Below are positions 1-6,389 of a DNA stretch of 42,407 bases, in pieces. Position 1 is the first letter of the stretch. Each line of letters opens with the position of its first letter. Under the pieces are notes generated by a model. That model saw only the letters and a program-made list of their open reading frames with translations, searched no databases and had not been told where the DNA came from. The stretch covers positions 1 to 42,407 of the IMG/VR virus record IMGVR_UViG_3300036760_000386; one strand, 5' to 3'. The stretch is from a virus. The translations under genes and the position numbers were made by a program.

Positions 1-126
1 ATGCAGTGTAACTGCACCGCAGTTTACCATATTAAACAATCTAACTTGGTGTGATCATGCAGTGTAACTGCACCGCAGTTTACCATATTAAACAATCTAA
101 CTTGGTGTGATCATGCAGTGTAACTG
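1..126. repeat. 56-bp tandem repeat, left end
   Basis: Two full copies and a 14-bp partial copy of a 56-bp unit lie head to tail. The same unit fills 42281-42407. Each unit holds TGCAGT-GTA-ACTGCA and ACTGC-ACC-GCAGT inverted repeats, which share an arm and so can fold in alternative ways, plus a TGATCA palindrome. The copies are identical and have no unique spacers. The last 29 bases of the window equal the first 29, and the last 85 equal the first 85, so the two ends lie in one array in a circular, concatemeric or terminally redundant genome. The stop and last seven residues of the 97-411 gene lie in the repeat. Confidence 0.9.
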
Positions 127-411
127 CTTGAGGTCTGCTAGGTATTCCTTTGCGTCCTCTGGCTCTTCGTGTCTGGATATCGCACGTAACTCGTTACGGA
201 ATTTGAGTTTCGCCATCCCAACAGCGACTGCGAACTCTATGTATTCCTCCAATACCTCCTCCCACTTGGTCTCTTTGTCTGTGTACATGATGTGGTGCTT
301 TATTGTGCAGGAGGGACGATACATATATGCGTAGTCTTTGCAAGTATTACATATATTTTCTGGTTGAAAAATGGCGGTAGTTGTTACTTTACCGCCGCGA
401 TAAACTTTCAC
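97..411 (-). CDS. Hypothetical protein with CxxC motif
   Basis: This 104-residue gene has a GTG start directly after an in-frame TAA, so no longer form is possible. It overlaps the previous leftward gene by 28 bp. Near residue 21 it has a CNTC (CxxC) pair, followed by a charged, helical middle and a C-terminus encoded by the terminal tandem repeat. It is the last gene of the leftward operon, and a terminator for this direction sits across the repeat at about 42252-42286. I do not recognise the family. No in-frame TGA is needed. The weak ribosome-binding site leaves the exact start less certain than the frame. Confidence 0.6.
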   Translation of the reverse strand: MKVYRGGKVTTTAIFQPENICNTCKDYAYMYRPSCTIKHHIMYTDKETKWEEVLEEYIEFAVAVGMAKLKFRNELRAISRHEEPEDAKEYLADLKQLHCMITPS

Positions 412-581
412 TTACTAATCTTCAGAAGCTCGAATATACAAAGCCCTTCCTCGATGCTTTCGGAGTGAGAAACCTCAATCCAAATGCGGTTAAACCTATC
501 GAATGTTGTTTTGTTCTCGTAACTCCAGTTCACTACTTCGACCATCATGGCGAGCCATTGCTGATCCATAGATTGTGCCAT
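384..581 (-). CDS. Small early protein, paralogue family member A
   Basis: This 65-residue protein has one UGA-glycine near the C-terminus (KISKGKF); in the standard code it would stop there. The ATG at 581 is preceded by a good AGAAGGAG Shine-Dalgarno, which fixes the start inside the upstream gene with a 49-bp overlap. It aligns by eye with its neighbours: a Trp near the N-terminus (QQWLAMM), a second Trp (VVNW), then an IWIEVSHSESIEEG block matching LWVDVASCETVEEA in the next gene. The function is unknown. Tandem duplication of a small early phage protein is likely. Confidence 0.7.
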
Positions 582-748
582 AGTTTTTTCTCCTTCTCGA
601 TAATGGTTTTTGCTTCTTCTACAGTCTCACACGATGCAACATCGACCCATAGTTGAGCAGCCTTTGCATGCGGTATCTTGTGTGAAGCCGACCAGTGTAC
701 CATATCAAGCATGGTGGCGTACCATTCAGGCGATCGTTTCTTGTTCAT
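533..748 (-). CDS. Small early protein, paralogue family member B
   Basis: This 71-residue protein ends ...NGSPGWSK when UGA is read as glycine; in the standard code it would lack four residues. It shares the pattern W-x(4)-MLDMVHW, then SHKIP, then LWVDVASCETVEEA with three neighbouring proteins. It is the first gene after a promoter candidate at 778-805. The start ATG lacks a strong Shine-Dalgarno. The frame stays open further upstream, but that extension shows no family similarity. I do not recognise a function; small size and position suggest a host-modulating early protein. Confidence 0.65.
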
Positions 749-777
749 ATCGTGGATAGCGTTATTGTGCTTGTGAG

Positions 778-805
778 ATCATAGGGAGACGTAAACTTTT
801 TTCAA
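778..805 (-). promoter_or_regulatory. Leftward promoter for genes at 748-97
   Basis: On the minus strand TTGAAA (800-805) and TATGAT (778-783) are separated by 16 bp. The site lies just downstream of a leftward terminator and upstream of three overlapping genes, where a promoter would be needed. It is a sequence match only. Confidence 0.5.
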
Positions 806-880
806 GTATTTCTTTAATCTTTTGAGGTGAAGGGGAAAATCCCAAATCCTCAAAACATTGAAAGCAAATACATTACATCT

Positions 881-912
881 ACAAAAAAAGCGGGGTTTAT
901 ACGTCCCGCTTT
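881..912 (-). terminator. Rho-independent terminator, leftward
   Basis: An 8-bp perfect stem (AAAGCGGG 887-894 with CCCGCTTT 905-912, 10-nt loop) is followed on the minus strand by a run of T. It ends the transcript of the 1315-928 gene pair, 16 bp after the TAA at 928. Confidence 0.8.
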
Positions 913-927
913 AGCCATATTCTTCAA

Positions 928-1137
928 TTAAAATCTTCCATGATCGCACTCAAACTGTGCTTTGATCTGTTTCAATTCCACAGTCGCTTCTTCCGAAGTC
1001 TCGAGCTTCACGAGTCGATGCCAGTAATCGATAAACAACTTACTGGGTACTCGCTGTTTGTCCGACCATCTGATAAGATCGCCAGTAACAGCTTTCCATC
1101 CGGGGTCGATATTAACAATAGACATCTTGGTAGTCAT
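928..1137 (-). CDS. Small early protein, paralogue family member C
   Basis: This 69-residue protein starts at the ATG at 1137, behind a clear GGGAGGAG Shine-Dalgarno; a longer upstream reading in the same frame is less likely. It matches its neighbours: GWKAVTGDLIRW, QRVPSKLFIDYWHRLVKLETSEEA, then a charged helix. It overlaps the preceding gene by 26 bp, and a terminator follows its stop. It has no in-frame UGA. The function is unknown, and the relationship to the other three members is seen by eye only. Confidence 0.7.
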   Translation of the reverse strand: MTTKMSIVNIDPGWKAVTGDLIRWSDKQRVPSKLFIDYWHRLVKLETSEEATVELKQIKAQFECDHGRF

Positions 1138-1315
1138 ATTGTTGTATCTCCTCCCTGATAGCTTGTAGCTCTTCGATGTTGGTGAGGGCATATAACCGAA
1201 CCATGAAGTCGGTTCTGATGGTGGGTGGTATACGGAGCGTGTCCATATACGCCTGTAGTGCGTTCGCTTGTCTACGCACTGTTACGGGGAGATGGTGAAA
1301 GGTAGTCTGTGCCAT
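1112..1315 (-). CDS. Small early protein, paralogue family member D
   Basis: This 67-residue protein (RRQANALQAYMDTLRIPPTI, then MVRLYALTNIEELQAIREEI) is the most diverged of the four. It keeps the pattern of a helix, an R/K-x-P segment and a second helix with a conserved E-E-L/A. It sits at the head of a two-gene leftward unit that ends at the terminator near 881-912. No Shine-Dalgarno is visible before the ATG. A perfect 12-bp palindrome lies 24 bp upstream at 1339-1350 and could bind a regulator. The function is unknown. Confidence 0.6.
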   Translation of the reverse strand: MAQTTFHHLPVTVRRQANALQAYMDTLRIPPTIRTDFMVRLYALTNIEELQAIREEIQQYDYQDVYC

Positions 1316-1338
1316 AATGGGGGTGCTTTAGTGCATTG

Positions 1339-1350
1339 ATAAGTACTTAT
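1339..1350. promoter_or_regulatory. 12-bp palindrome, possible operator
   Basis: ATAAGTACTTAT is a perfect palindrome in the 38-bp gap upstream of the leftward gene at 1315. On the minus strand a TTGAAA lies upstream, so a promoter overlapped by an operator is possible. The AT-rich setting makes chance plausible. Confidence 0.25.
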
Positions 1351-1353
1351 TTA

Positions 1354-1752
1354 TTATTTATTTTCAAGATATAAAAGTAGATTCTCCAAATATCCTATCC
1401 TATCATTGCTTGAAGCTATTCTAATCAAATGATAGTCTGCTATACTCATCTCTATTTGAGGGATTGTCTCACTTTTCACATAATTCGTTGTAGAAAAATC
1501 ATTAGCACAAGGAAACACAAATTCATTAGCATAAGGAAACACAAAATCATTACCGACCAACGCTTCTCGGAATCATCTATTGAAAATTATATCATTGATA
1601 GGATATATCATACCATGATCTGTCGCATCAACAAAATCATCTACAACACATTCTTCTGCATCATCTCGAACCATATCTGTGCTAAGTTGGTATCAATTCT
1701 TTAGTGCTATCTCTATAGCCTTCTGGATTACTTCTTCTCTTTGCATGTGCAT
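1354..1752 (-). CDS. Hypothetical phage protein with 8-residue repeat
   Basis: This 132-residue protein is read through two UGA-glycines near the N-terminus; the standard code shows only the last 68 residues. It begins with an amphipathic helix (EEVIQKAIEIALKNGY), followed by FNRGFREALVGND, a pattern I know from small phage proteins of unknown role. A short tandem repeat follows (NDFVFPYA, NEFVFPCA, NDF), encoded by a near-perfect 24-bp direct repeat around 1505-1555. The start at 1752 has a weak GGAG upstream; a second ATG at 1746 is possible. It overlaps the upstream gene by 25 bp. Confidence 0.7.
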
Positions 1753-2057
1753 TCGTTTTTCAACTCCAAGAATTTCTTTACCTTCTTATTGGCAACCTCT
1801 TTCCTTGTCTCTATCAGATACTTTCTTGCATGTTCCCCAAAACGTTGTCGTCCTCTCTCTAGCATATCCTCATACGTCTCTGTTTTTTCGCTCTCGATAG
1901 TTTGCTCCCGAATCACTTTCCTTACCCTCATCCCTTTCTCGTTGAGCAGTCCAAGATCAGCCATAGACTCCATAATATCGTCTATCTCATAAATACCTAA
2001 TTGGAAGTGTCCGGCAAGTATCGTATCTGCAAGTACCATCTCTACTGTTTTTTCCAT
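1728..2057 (-). CDS. Hypothetical charged helical protein
   Basis: This 109-residue protein has no in-frame UGA. The N-terminal half (MVLADTILAGHFQLGIYEIDDIMESMADLG) could be a small helical, DNA-binding-like fold. The C-terminal half is very basic and acidic (RKYLIETRKEVANKKVKKF), ends in lysines and has a CTC pair. I do not recognise the family. It lies in the middle of the leftward operon and overlaps the next gene. The ATG follows an A-rich stretch rather than a Shine-Dalgarno, a start context common in this genome. Confidence 0.6.
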   Translation of the reverse strand: MEKTVEMVLADTILAGHFQLGIYEIDDIMESMADLGLLNEKGMRVRKVIREQTIESEKTETYEDMLERGRQRFGEHARKYLIETRKEVANKKVKKFLELKNECTCKEKK

Positions 2058-2066
2058 TTTTTTGTG

Positions 2067-2336
2067 TTATATACCTAAAAAATTGCACATGCTTTTCAGT
2101 CCTTTTATTCATTCTCTAAAGTCAATCTCCTCTGTTGGATAGTCGGGGGAATCGACATAGTATCATCTTCAAGTAGTACTTTTGCGAGGTATAAAACTTA
2201 TTTTATTCTTGTATCTCTCACGTGAGACAAAAAATTCTTTGCCGAGGATCATACGCTCTATTTTTTTAACGAACTTTTCCTGCTCATGCAGATGCTCATC
2301 AATCATGCTCTCTATTGTTGGTGGCATTACTTGCAT
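2067..2336 (-). CDS. Hypothetical protein, read through UGA
   Basis: This 89-residue gene is invisible in the standard code because three TGA codons break it. With glycine it reads continuously: a helical N-terminus (PPTIESMIDEHLHEQEKFVK), then FIPRKSTTGRGYYVDSP and REGIKGLKSMCNFLGI. A TAG just before the ATG fixes the start. A TTGACA-like promoter candidate is 60 bp upstream. It ends 9 bp before the next leftward gene. The function is unknown; the glycine-containing turns are what supports it as a real protein. Confidence 0.65.
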
Positions 2337-2371
2337 CTAGGGAATAAAACATCTATCACACGACAAGAATA

Positions 2372-2401
2372 TATGTAGTTCACACAAGGATTTTTTGTCA
2401 A
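2372..2401 (-). promoter_or_regulatory. Possible leftward promoter
   Basis: A perfect TTGACA (2396-2401) on the minus strand is followed after 18 bp by TACATA (2372-2377). It lies in the gap upstream of the gene starting at 2336. The -10 box is poor, so this is tentative. Confidence 0.35.
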
Positions 2402-2418
2402 AAATATTACTTCATTAC

Positions 2419-2628
2419 TTATCATACCATTATTAACATACTTGCATATTTATCTATCCGTTGCTTGCATCTCTCCATAGCTTCTTTCCTACTATCTTCA
2501 CTATCATCTCCCTCGAGAAATGCTGGGCTTTCTAGTATTGTATCTGGTAGCATCAAAAATATCGCTATATATCCTCTCATATCATGTGTGATATACCATC
2601 ACTTATATAATCAAGTATTTATTCACAT
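2419..2628 (-). CDS. Small hypothetical protein, UGA-rich
   Basis: This 69-residue gene is found only with UGA as glycine: its second codon is TGA (ATG TGA) and TGA is also the last codon before TAA. The reading is MGINTGLYKGWYITHD, a hydrophobic stretch (GYIAIFLMLPDTI) and a charged C-terminal helix. The length, the absence of other stops and the fit between its two leftward neighbours support it. I cannot assign a function, and the hydrophobic stretch is too short and mixed to call a membrane segment with confidence. Confidence 0.55.
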
Positions 2629-2661
2629 GTTATCTGGGTTATATAAAGTACATACGGGAGG

Positions 2662-3039
2662 CTAAATATAATTCTCTATCTGTTCCTTTAGTCTTTCTGT
2701 TTCTTTTATGACATCTTCTTTACTTCGATTAGTCATATTATCGCAATAATGTGCAGTATCAAATCACACTAACCATCCACCTATATCGTCTTCTATCAAT
2801 CATTCCCATTTTCAACTGCATGAGACTGAATTTCTGAATATCCTGCGACCTATCTTTATCATTTTTTCATCAACCATCTCTGCAAAAGTTAGCCCAGCGT
2901 GAACATCAACATAATCATCTATATTACTATATTCCATTCAATGGAATTGATGTCATTGAGGAATAAGAACATAACCATTACCTCGTCAATGATTAACCGC
3001 TCAATCTAATCGAGTAATTTTTACAACAAATGTTTTCAT
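2662..3039 (-). CDS. Conserved phage protein (GFDxAH type)
   Basis: This 125-residue gene needs seven UGA-glycines and is wholly missed in the standard code. Decoded, it matches a phage protein of unknown function that I recognise from its pattern: GYVLIPQGHQFHG, then YSNIDDYVDVHAGLTFAE, then GGWLVGFDTAHYCDN and a C-terminal helix of Glu and Lys. It is the first gene of the leftward operon and starts behind an A-rich leader. A 38-nt stretch encoding IGRRIFRNSVSC is almost identical to one in the first rightward gene (3847-3887). Confidence 0.85.
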
Positions 3040-3044
3040 TTTTT

Positions 3045-3110
3045 TATATACAAAAATAAAGGGGCTGGTCTTGCGTTCCTCACCCCTCTATAGTTTGCAA
3101 GACCATTTAA
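3045..3110 (-). promoter_or_regulatory. Possible pseudoknot leader of leftward operon
   Basis: On the minus strand an 8-bp stem (GGTCTTGC 3104-3097 with GCAAGACC 3074-3067) encloses AGGGG (3087-3083), which can pair with CCCCT just downstream (3064-3060). Together they make an H-type pseudoknot or two exclusive hairpins. A T-rich tract and the start codon of the gene at 3039 follow. This layout suits an attenuator or small riboswitch, but no family is recognised. Confidence 0.4.
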
Positions 3111-3298
3111 GAGAGATTGAAGTATATACCAAATTGGTGCGGTCGTTTCCGATCCCGTATTTGGTGCTTTCCGATACAGCATAAATATATAAATCCAAAA
3201 ATCAAGTGGAAATTCAGATTAAAGAAAAGCCACCTAGTCTACCTAGATGGCTTCCCGAGAGACACTAACGACCTTCAGTATAATTAAAAAATAATCTA
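3111..3298. other. Non-coding region with direct and inverted repeats
   Basis: No gene is seen. ACCAAAT and ATTTGGT can pair around 3129-3162. The string TTGGTGC followed by TTTCCGAT occurs twice. A hairpin AGCCA...TGGCT with internal CTAG arms spans about 3228-3252. It is followed by the 14-mer GAGAGACACTAACG (3257-3270), which recurs at 3359-3372. This could be operator DNA or the 5' half of a structured transcript. Confidence 0.4.
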
Positions 3299-3326
3299 TT
3301 GCAATAGCAAGATGAAAGGGTATATT
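3299..3326 (+). promoter_or_regulatory. Promoter of candidate small RNA
   Basis: TTGCAA (3299-3304), 16 bp, TATATT (3321-3326) matches the promoter module found elsewhere in this genome. No convincing protein start follows. Confidence 0.5.
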
Positions 3327-3332
3327 AGTGAT

Positions 3333-3519
3333 GAGTAAAATCTATCATTCGATAGAGGGAGAGACACTAACGGCATTTCTCCCACTTGAGAGGCACTATA
3401 ACTCAGGGCGACACCTACGGGTGGTGCGGGGTAAGTGAATAGACAATCAACGTATACCGATTGTTCTCTCCTAAAATGTTGTTATATGTAACAGACACAA
3501 AAGTGTCTCACTGTTTTTT
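3333..3519 (+). ncRNA. Candidate structured small RNA
   Basis: About 190 nt lie between a promoter match and an intrinsic terminator, with no ORF of note. Consecutive hairpins are visible: TCTATC/GATAGA near 3340, GGGAGA/TCTCCC near 3357-3384 (holding the 14-mer GAGAGACACTAACG), CTTGAG/CTCAGG near 3386-3407, CACC/GGTG near 3411-3422, CAATC/GATTG near 3445-3465. It ends in the terminator at 3490-3519. No Rfam family is recognised. It sits between the divergent operons, a usual place for regulatory RNA. Confidence 0.45.
3490..3519 (+). terminator. Intrinsic terminator
   Basis: AACAG (3490-3494) pairs with CTGTT (3511-3515), and inside it ACAC pairs with GTGT around an AAAA loop; a T run follows directly. 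Confidence 0.6.
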
Positions 3520-3759
3520 CTGTACTTATATTTTTTTACAAAAAAATCACTACATATAATAACAACCTTTAGGAGTAGGATATAATCTAGGGGCTCCTCC
3601 TTGGGTGATGTTGGGTGTGTTCCTTGTTTTGAATAAAACAAGGTGTAGAAACATAAGATATATCTTATAGGATATATGGGAAGTTAGTAAAGAAAATATT
3701 GAAAAACGGTAGGAGAAATCTACAGTATAGGTAAACCATATTTTACATATCTCCAATAT
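3520..3759. other. AT-rich non-coding gap
   Basis: No supported gene. It holds a perfect 9-bp hairpin (CCTTGTTTT 3622-3630 with AAAACAAGG 3635-3643), an AGGAG/CTCCT pair (3571-3598) around a TATAAT string, and A/T runs. A minus-strand ORF at 3550-3756 has low-complexity composition and was not accepted. The promoter of the rightward operon is probably here but no good -35/-10 pair was found. Confidence 0.35.
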
Positions 3760-4008
3760 ATGTCAAAAAAAAGACATACATATTATAGCAAGTTTTTTAG
3801 CACACAATTTCTGAGAATGCATACACTCTCCCGATTTACCGACAGAATAGGTCGCAGGATATACAGAGATTCAGTCTCGTGCAAATGTCAATCATGTACA
3901 GATGGTGAAGTGAATGGGATCGAGGTTATGGATGAACAGCACGCCTACTATCTGCATGCTCGATCTTGAGATGCTGATATAGATTATAGGGACAAGTTTT
4001 TATCCTAG
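3760..4008 (+). CDS. Small phage protein with Cys pair and DEQHAYYL motif
   Basis: This 82-residue protein is extended past one UGA-glycine (HARSGDADIDYRDK). It contains IGRRIYRDSVSCKCQSC, then a hydrophilic loop, then DEQHAYYLH and a final YRDK. The C-x-C-x2-C group suggests metal binding. I recall the general layout from uncharacterised phage proteins but cannot name it. It is the first gene of the rightward early operon. The stretch encoding IGRRIYRDSVSC is nearly identical in DNA to part of the divergent gene at 2662-3039. Confidence 0.7.
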
Positions 4009-4023
4009 ATCAACGAAAAAAAC

Positions 4024-4305
4024 ATGATACTCCCGCAATCAATACATGATGGACTTCTAGAACTAGGGAAAAAATACGAAAAAGACGGGAAAGTATTGAT
4101 AGTATCTTTCTATAGTAGAGACCCCAAGGCACCACCGAAGCAGAATGAGGATGGGACACCAGATATTTGTCCTTTGGCTGGTGATTACGAACACATAAGA
4201 ATAAACACAAGATACGGTGCTATAGATATAGCCCTATTCGAAGAATTCGGTAAACAGCAGATACATGACATGAGGAATATAATATGTAGTCCTTGAGAAG
4301 AATAA
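4024..4305 (+). CDS. Hypothetical early protein
   Basis: This 93-residue protein has one UGA-glycine three codons before the stop. Visible parts are LLELGKKYEKDGKVLIVSFYSRDP, a proline-rich turn (KAPPKQNEDGTPDICPLAG) and a mixed alpha/beta C-terminus. I do not recognise a family. It lies 15 bp after the previous gene and begins at an ATG behind an A-rich leader, as many genes here do. The following gene starts 31 bp later in another frame. Confidence 0.6.
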
Positions 4306-4335
4306 TGCAGAGTTTTATCAAAAACATTAACGCAA

Positions 4336-4650
4336 ATGGGGAAACCAGAAAATAGGACACTTGATCTGATCACAGATTACAATACCGCATACGAGGAACT
4401 CGTGAGAGAGTTTGTACGTATATACTATACGTTCGATGACGGGAGCGTAGCAGATTACTATATTATCTGAAGGAATGGCATGAGTATATGACCAGTAGAG
4501 ATTAACGATATGTATTGGGATATAGATACCATGTATGAGGCATTACTGAACGGGTTCAGTAAGAAGGTGGTGATGGAGTGGTACGATTATTGTGCCACGA
4601 GAAAAGAAAAGCCAGTAGTTTTTGTCAATTTTTGCAGAAAGGATGTCTAA
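4336..4650 (+). CDS. Conserved phage protein, aromatic-rich
   Basis: This 104-residue protein uses two UGA-glycines (YYIIGRNGMSIGPVEI). It reads as a small alpha/beta protein with YIIGRNG, NDMYWDIDTMYEALLNG and MEWYDYC blocks, a pattern I associate with uncharacterised small phage proteins. The frame is open from 4306; the ATG at 4336 is the first start. It overlaps the next gene by 8 bp, which suggests translational coupling. The function is unknown. Confidence 0.65.
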
Positions 4651-4903
4651 ATTTCTGAAAGCTGGGATGGTGGATGGCGTATTTGTTAGACAGACGAACT
4701 ACAACAGAAAATCACCGAGGAACAACCCGTACAAGCCGTATTCTCCTGATAACGAGAGCATTGAATACCATGATGGAGAGAGAACTACCAAGAAGGGGTC
4801 GAGCGTGTTGTATCTCTCACAGAGCCAGATGGAGGAGCTAGGGTATAGAGACGGTGAGAGAGTGGGTGAGGTGAAGATAGTATTGCAATCATCTCCCAGA
4901 TAA
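4643..4903 (+). CDS. Hypothetical early protein
   Basis: This 86-residue, basic and hydrophilic protein has no in-frame UGA. It has an N-terminal helix (SKFLKAGMVDGVFVRQ), a low-complexity NRKSPRNNPYKPYSP segment and a C-terminal part ending VGEVKIVLQSSPR. The ATG at 4643 overlaps the stop of the preceding gene; a TTG at 4622 would give a longer form. A strong hairpin terminator follows directly, so this is the last gene of the first rightward unit. No function is assigned. Confidence 0.6.
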   Translation: MSKFLKAGMVDGVFVRQTNYNRKSPRNNPYKPYSPDNESIEYHDGERTTKKGSSVLYLSQSQMEELGYRDGERVGEVKIVLQSSPR

Positions 4904-4913
4904 TAAGCTAAAA

Positions 4914-4978
4914 AAAAGCTCCTAGGAAGACAGCATAACCACATGGATATGCACGACTAGCTCCTAGGTGCTTTTCAT
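4914..4978 (+). terminator. Large hairpin terminator
   Basis: AAAAGCTCCTAGG (4914-4926) pairs with CCTAGGTGCTTTT (4963-4975) with one mismatch; an inner GCATA/TATGC stem (4933-4952) lies in the loop. T-rich DNA follows on the plus strand and an A run precedes it, so it may act in both directions. Confidence 0.7.
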
Positions 4979-4994
4979 TTATATAAAAAAAGAC

Positions 4995-5022
4995 TTGCAA
5001 TTTGGTTTTGGATTGTTATAGT
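4995..5022 (+). promoter_or_regulatory. Promoter of the replication unit
   Basis: TTGCAA (4995-5000), 16 bp, TATAGT (5017-5022). It belongs to the recurring module of this genome and lies upstream of a hairpin-rich leader and the DUF6291-like gene. Confidence 0.65.
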
Positions 5023-5028
5023 GTACGT

Positions 5029-5157
5029 AATCGACTAGACCAATCTAGGTTGATCGAGACAAGAAACCATCTCTGTTGTAGGTATAGCGTAGGAGCTGTG
5101 CAAACAACACCTACGCTATACCACTCCTACACAACATGGGTGGTTTTTTGTAATAAG
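5029..5157 (+). ncRNA. Structured leader or small RNA
   Basis: This RNA would begin just after the promoter. A small CTAGA/TCTAG hairpin (5035-5049) is followed by a perfect 13-bp stem (GGTATAGCGTAGG 5081-5093 with CCTACGCTATACC 5110-5122). Around it GTTGTAGG can pair with the CCTACACAAC region and AAACCA (5064-5069) with TGGTTT (about 5141-5146). A run of T follows, so the whole can end transcription. It may be a free small RNA or an attenuator for the gene at 5181. No known family is recognised. Confidence 0.5.
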
Positions 5158-5180
5158 ATTTATATAACAAAACATAAATA

Positions 5181-5933
5181 ATGCAGAAGAAGACATTCAT
5201 ATTCTATAGTGACTGGATAGACTATACAGAAGAGATGACTATGGAGGAGAAATGACTTTTTTTGCAAACCATACTTTTGTATCAACAAGGTAAAGATTTA
5301 TGAAATATTGAAAGTATAAAATTTGTACGAAGTAGAGTAAAAAAACAATTAGATGAAACAAATTCACAACGAGAGATCGAAAAAGAGAAAAGAAAAGCCT
5401 CATGAAAACTATGATGAATAGCAAGCAGTAGCAAACGCAAGCAAATGGTAGCAAGTGCTACCAACTCCAAGCAAATGGTAGCACCAAGTAGCACGACCAA
5501 GCAACTTCAAGCTGTTAATGTAAATGTAAATGTAAATGATAATGTATCTGTGAATGATAATGATAATGATAATGATAATATTAAAACTTTACTTCGTAAA
5601 GAAGAGCAAAGCTCTTGATCCCCAGAAATAAACTTTTTAATTTCTGAATTAAAAAAAACTGCAGACTCTCTAGGGATAGCATACGTGCACCGAGACGACA
5701 GGAATTTTGCACACCACATCCTCTCTGCTAAACAATTTTGAGAATTTTGTGAAAAAATTTGACAAACGAGGGCGGAATTCGCAAAAAATATAATGATTGC
5801 CAGTGTCAAGATGAAGTATCGAAAATGACCTCGTGGAGGTTGCAAAGAGATATATCAGGACTATGCAGACGTATACAATTCGTGCAGGAAGGGGCAACAG
5901 GAGCAGGAGAGCAAGAAAATAGTCAAGTTTTAA
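5181..5933 (+). CDS. DUF6291-like phage replication protein
   Basis: This 250-residue protein is read through nine UGA-glycines. The N-terminal 80 residues (FIFYSDWIDYTEEMTMEEKGLFLQ, then ILLYQQG, then FVRSRVKKQLDE) resemble the domain at the start of many phage replication-initiation proteins (DUF6291-like). A basic, Ser/Gln-rich linker and a Val-Asn/Asp-Asn repeat follow (encoded by hexamer repeats at about 5516-5580), then a C-terminal helical domain with a GPRGGCKEIYQDYADVY segment. It probably binds the origin or recruits host replisome parts; that is inference. It is first in its operon behind a structured leader. Confidence 0.65.
5516..5580 (+). repeat. AATGTA/AATGAT microsatellite inside CDS
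   Basis: About ten hexamer units, mostly AATGTA then AATGAT, encode a Val-Asn then Asp-Asn run in the linker of the replication protein. The length is probably variable between strains. Confidence 0.8.
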
Positions 5934-5950
5934 TTTTTCATCAAAAAAAT

Positions 5951-6301
5951 ATGTGAGAGATCAAAGATTGGAAGCAACTGCTGATCGTGGAGCTGAGAGA
6001 TGGTACTGTTCTGAGATCAGAGAGAACAATGGAAGAGCTGGAGGCATACCTGAATACTCCCAACCCTATACTCAATATCGATGGTGTACTTTTCAGTAGA
6101 TTCCAATTCAAGAAAGCGTACGTCCAAAAGATAGATGACATGGAGGACTTTATCCTCTCACACGAAAAGGAAACCCAAGATGTACTGCGTGCAATCCTCG
6201 CAGACAGGAAGACAAAATACTTAAAAACTAACGGGACAACCCACCTTCGAGCGATTTATCTCAAAAAAACCGAAAATGAAAACAAAAAAGAAACCCCGTA
6301 G
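5951..6301 (+). CDS. Hypothetical early protein
   Basis: This 116-residue protein starts ATG TGA, so its second residue is UGA-glycine; it could start at other codons only with loss of the N-terminus. It contains LLIVELRDGTVLRSERTMEELEAYL, then ILNIDGVLFSRFQFKKAYVQKI, a pattern like a small beta-hairpin domain, and a lysine-rich tail. It follows the replication protein by 17 bp, so it is likely co-transcribed and may assist it. I do not recognise the family. Confidence 0.65.
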
Positions 6302-6332
6302 CCAAAATATTAAGTTATTGGATAAAAATCTA

Positions 6333-6360
6333 TTGCATACACAGTATATAAGTCTATAGT
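6333..6360 (+). promoter_or_regulatory. Promoter upstream of endonuclease gene
   Basis: TTGCAT (6333-6338), 16 bp, TATAGT (6355-6360), 30 bp before the ATG at 6390. Confidence 0.55.
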
Positions 6361-6389
6361 CGTATATGTTTATATATTAACATATTTTT

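Noticed and set aside
1-126. CRISPR array at contig ends
   Set aside because: The 56-bp units are identical throughout and have no unique spacers; no cas genes are present.
3550-3756. 68-aa minus-strand ORF
   Set aside because: Aromatic, low-complexity composition in AT-rich DNA with hairpins, no ribosome-binding site and no motif.
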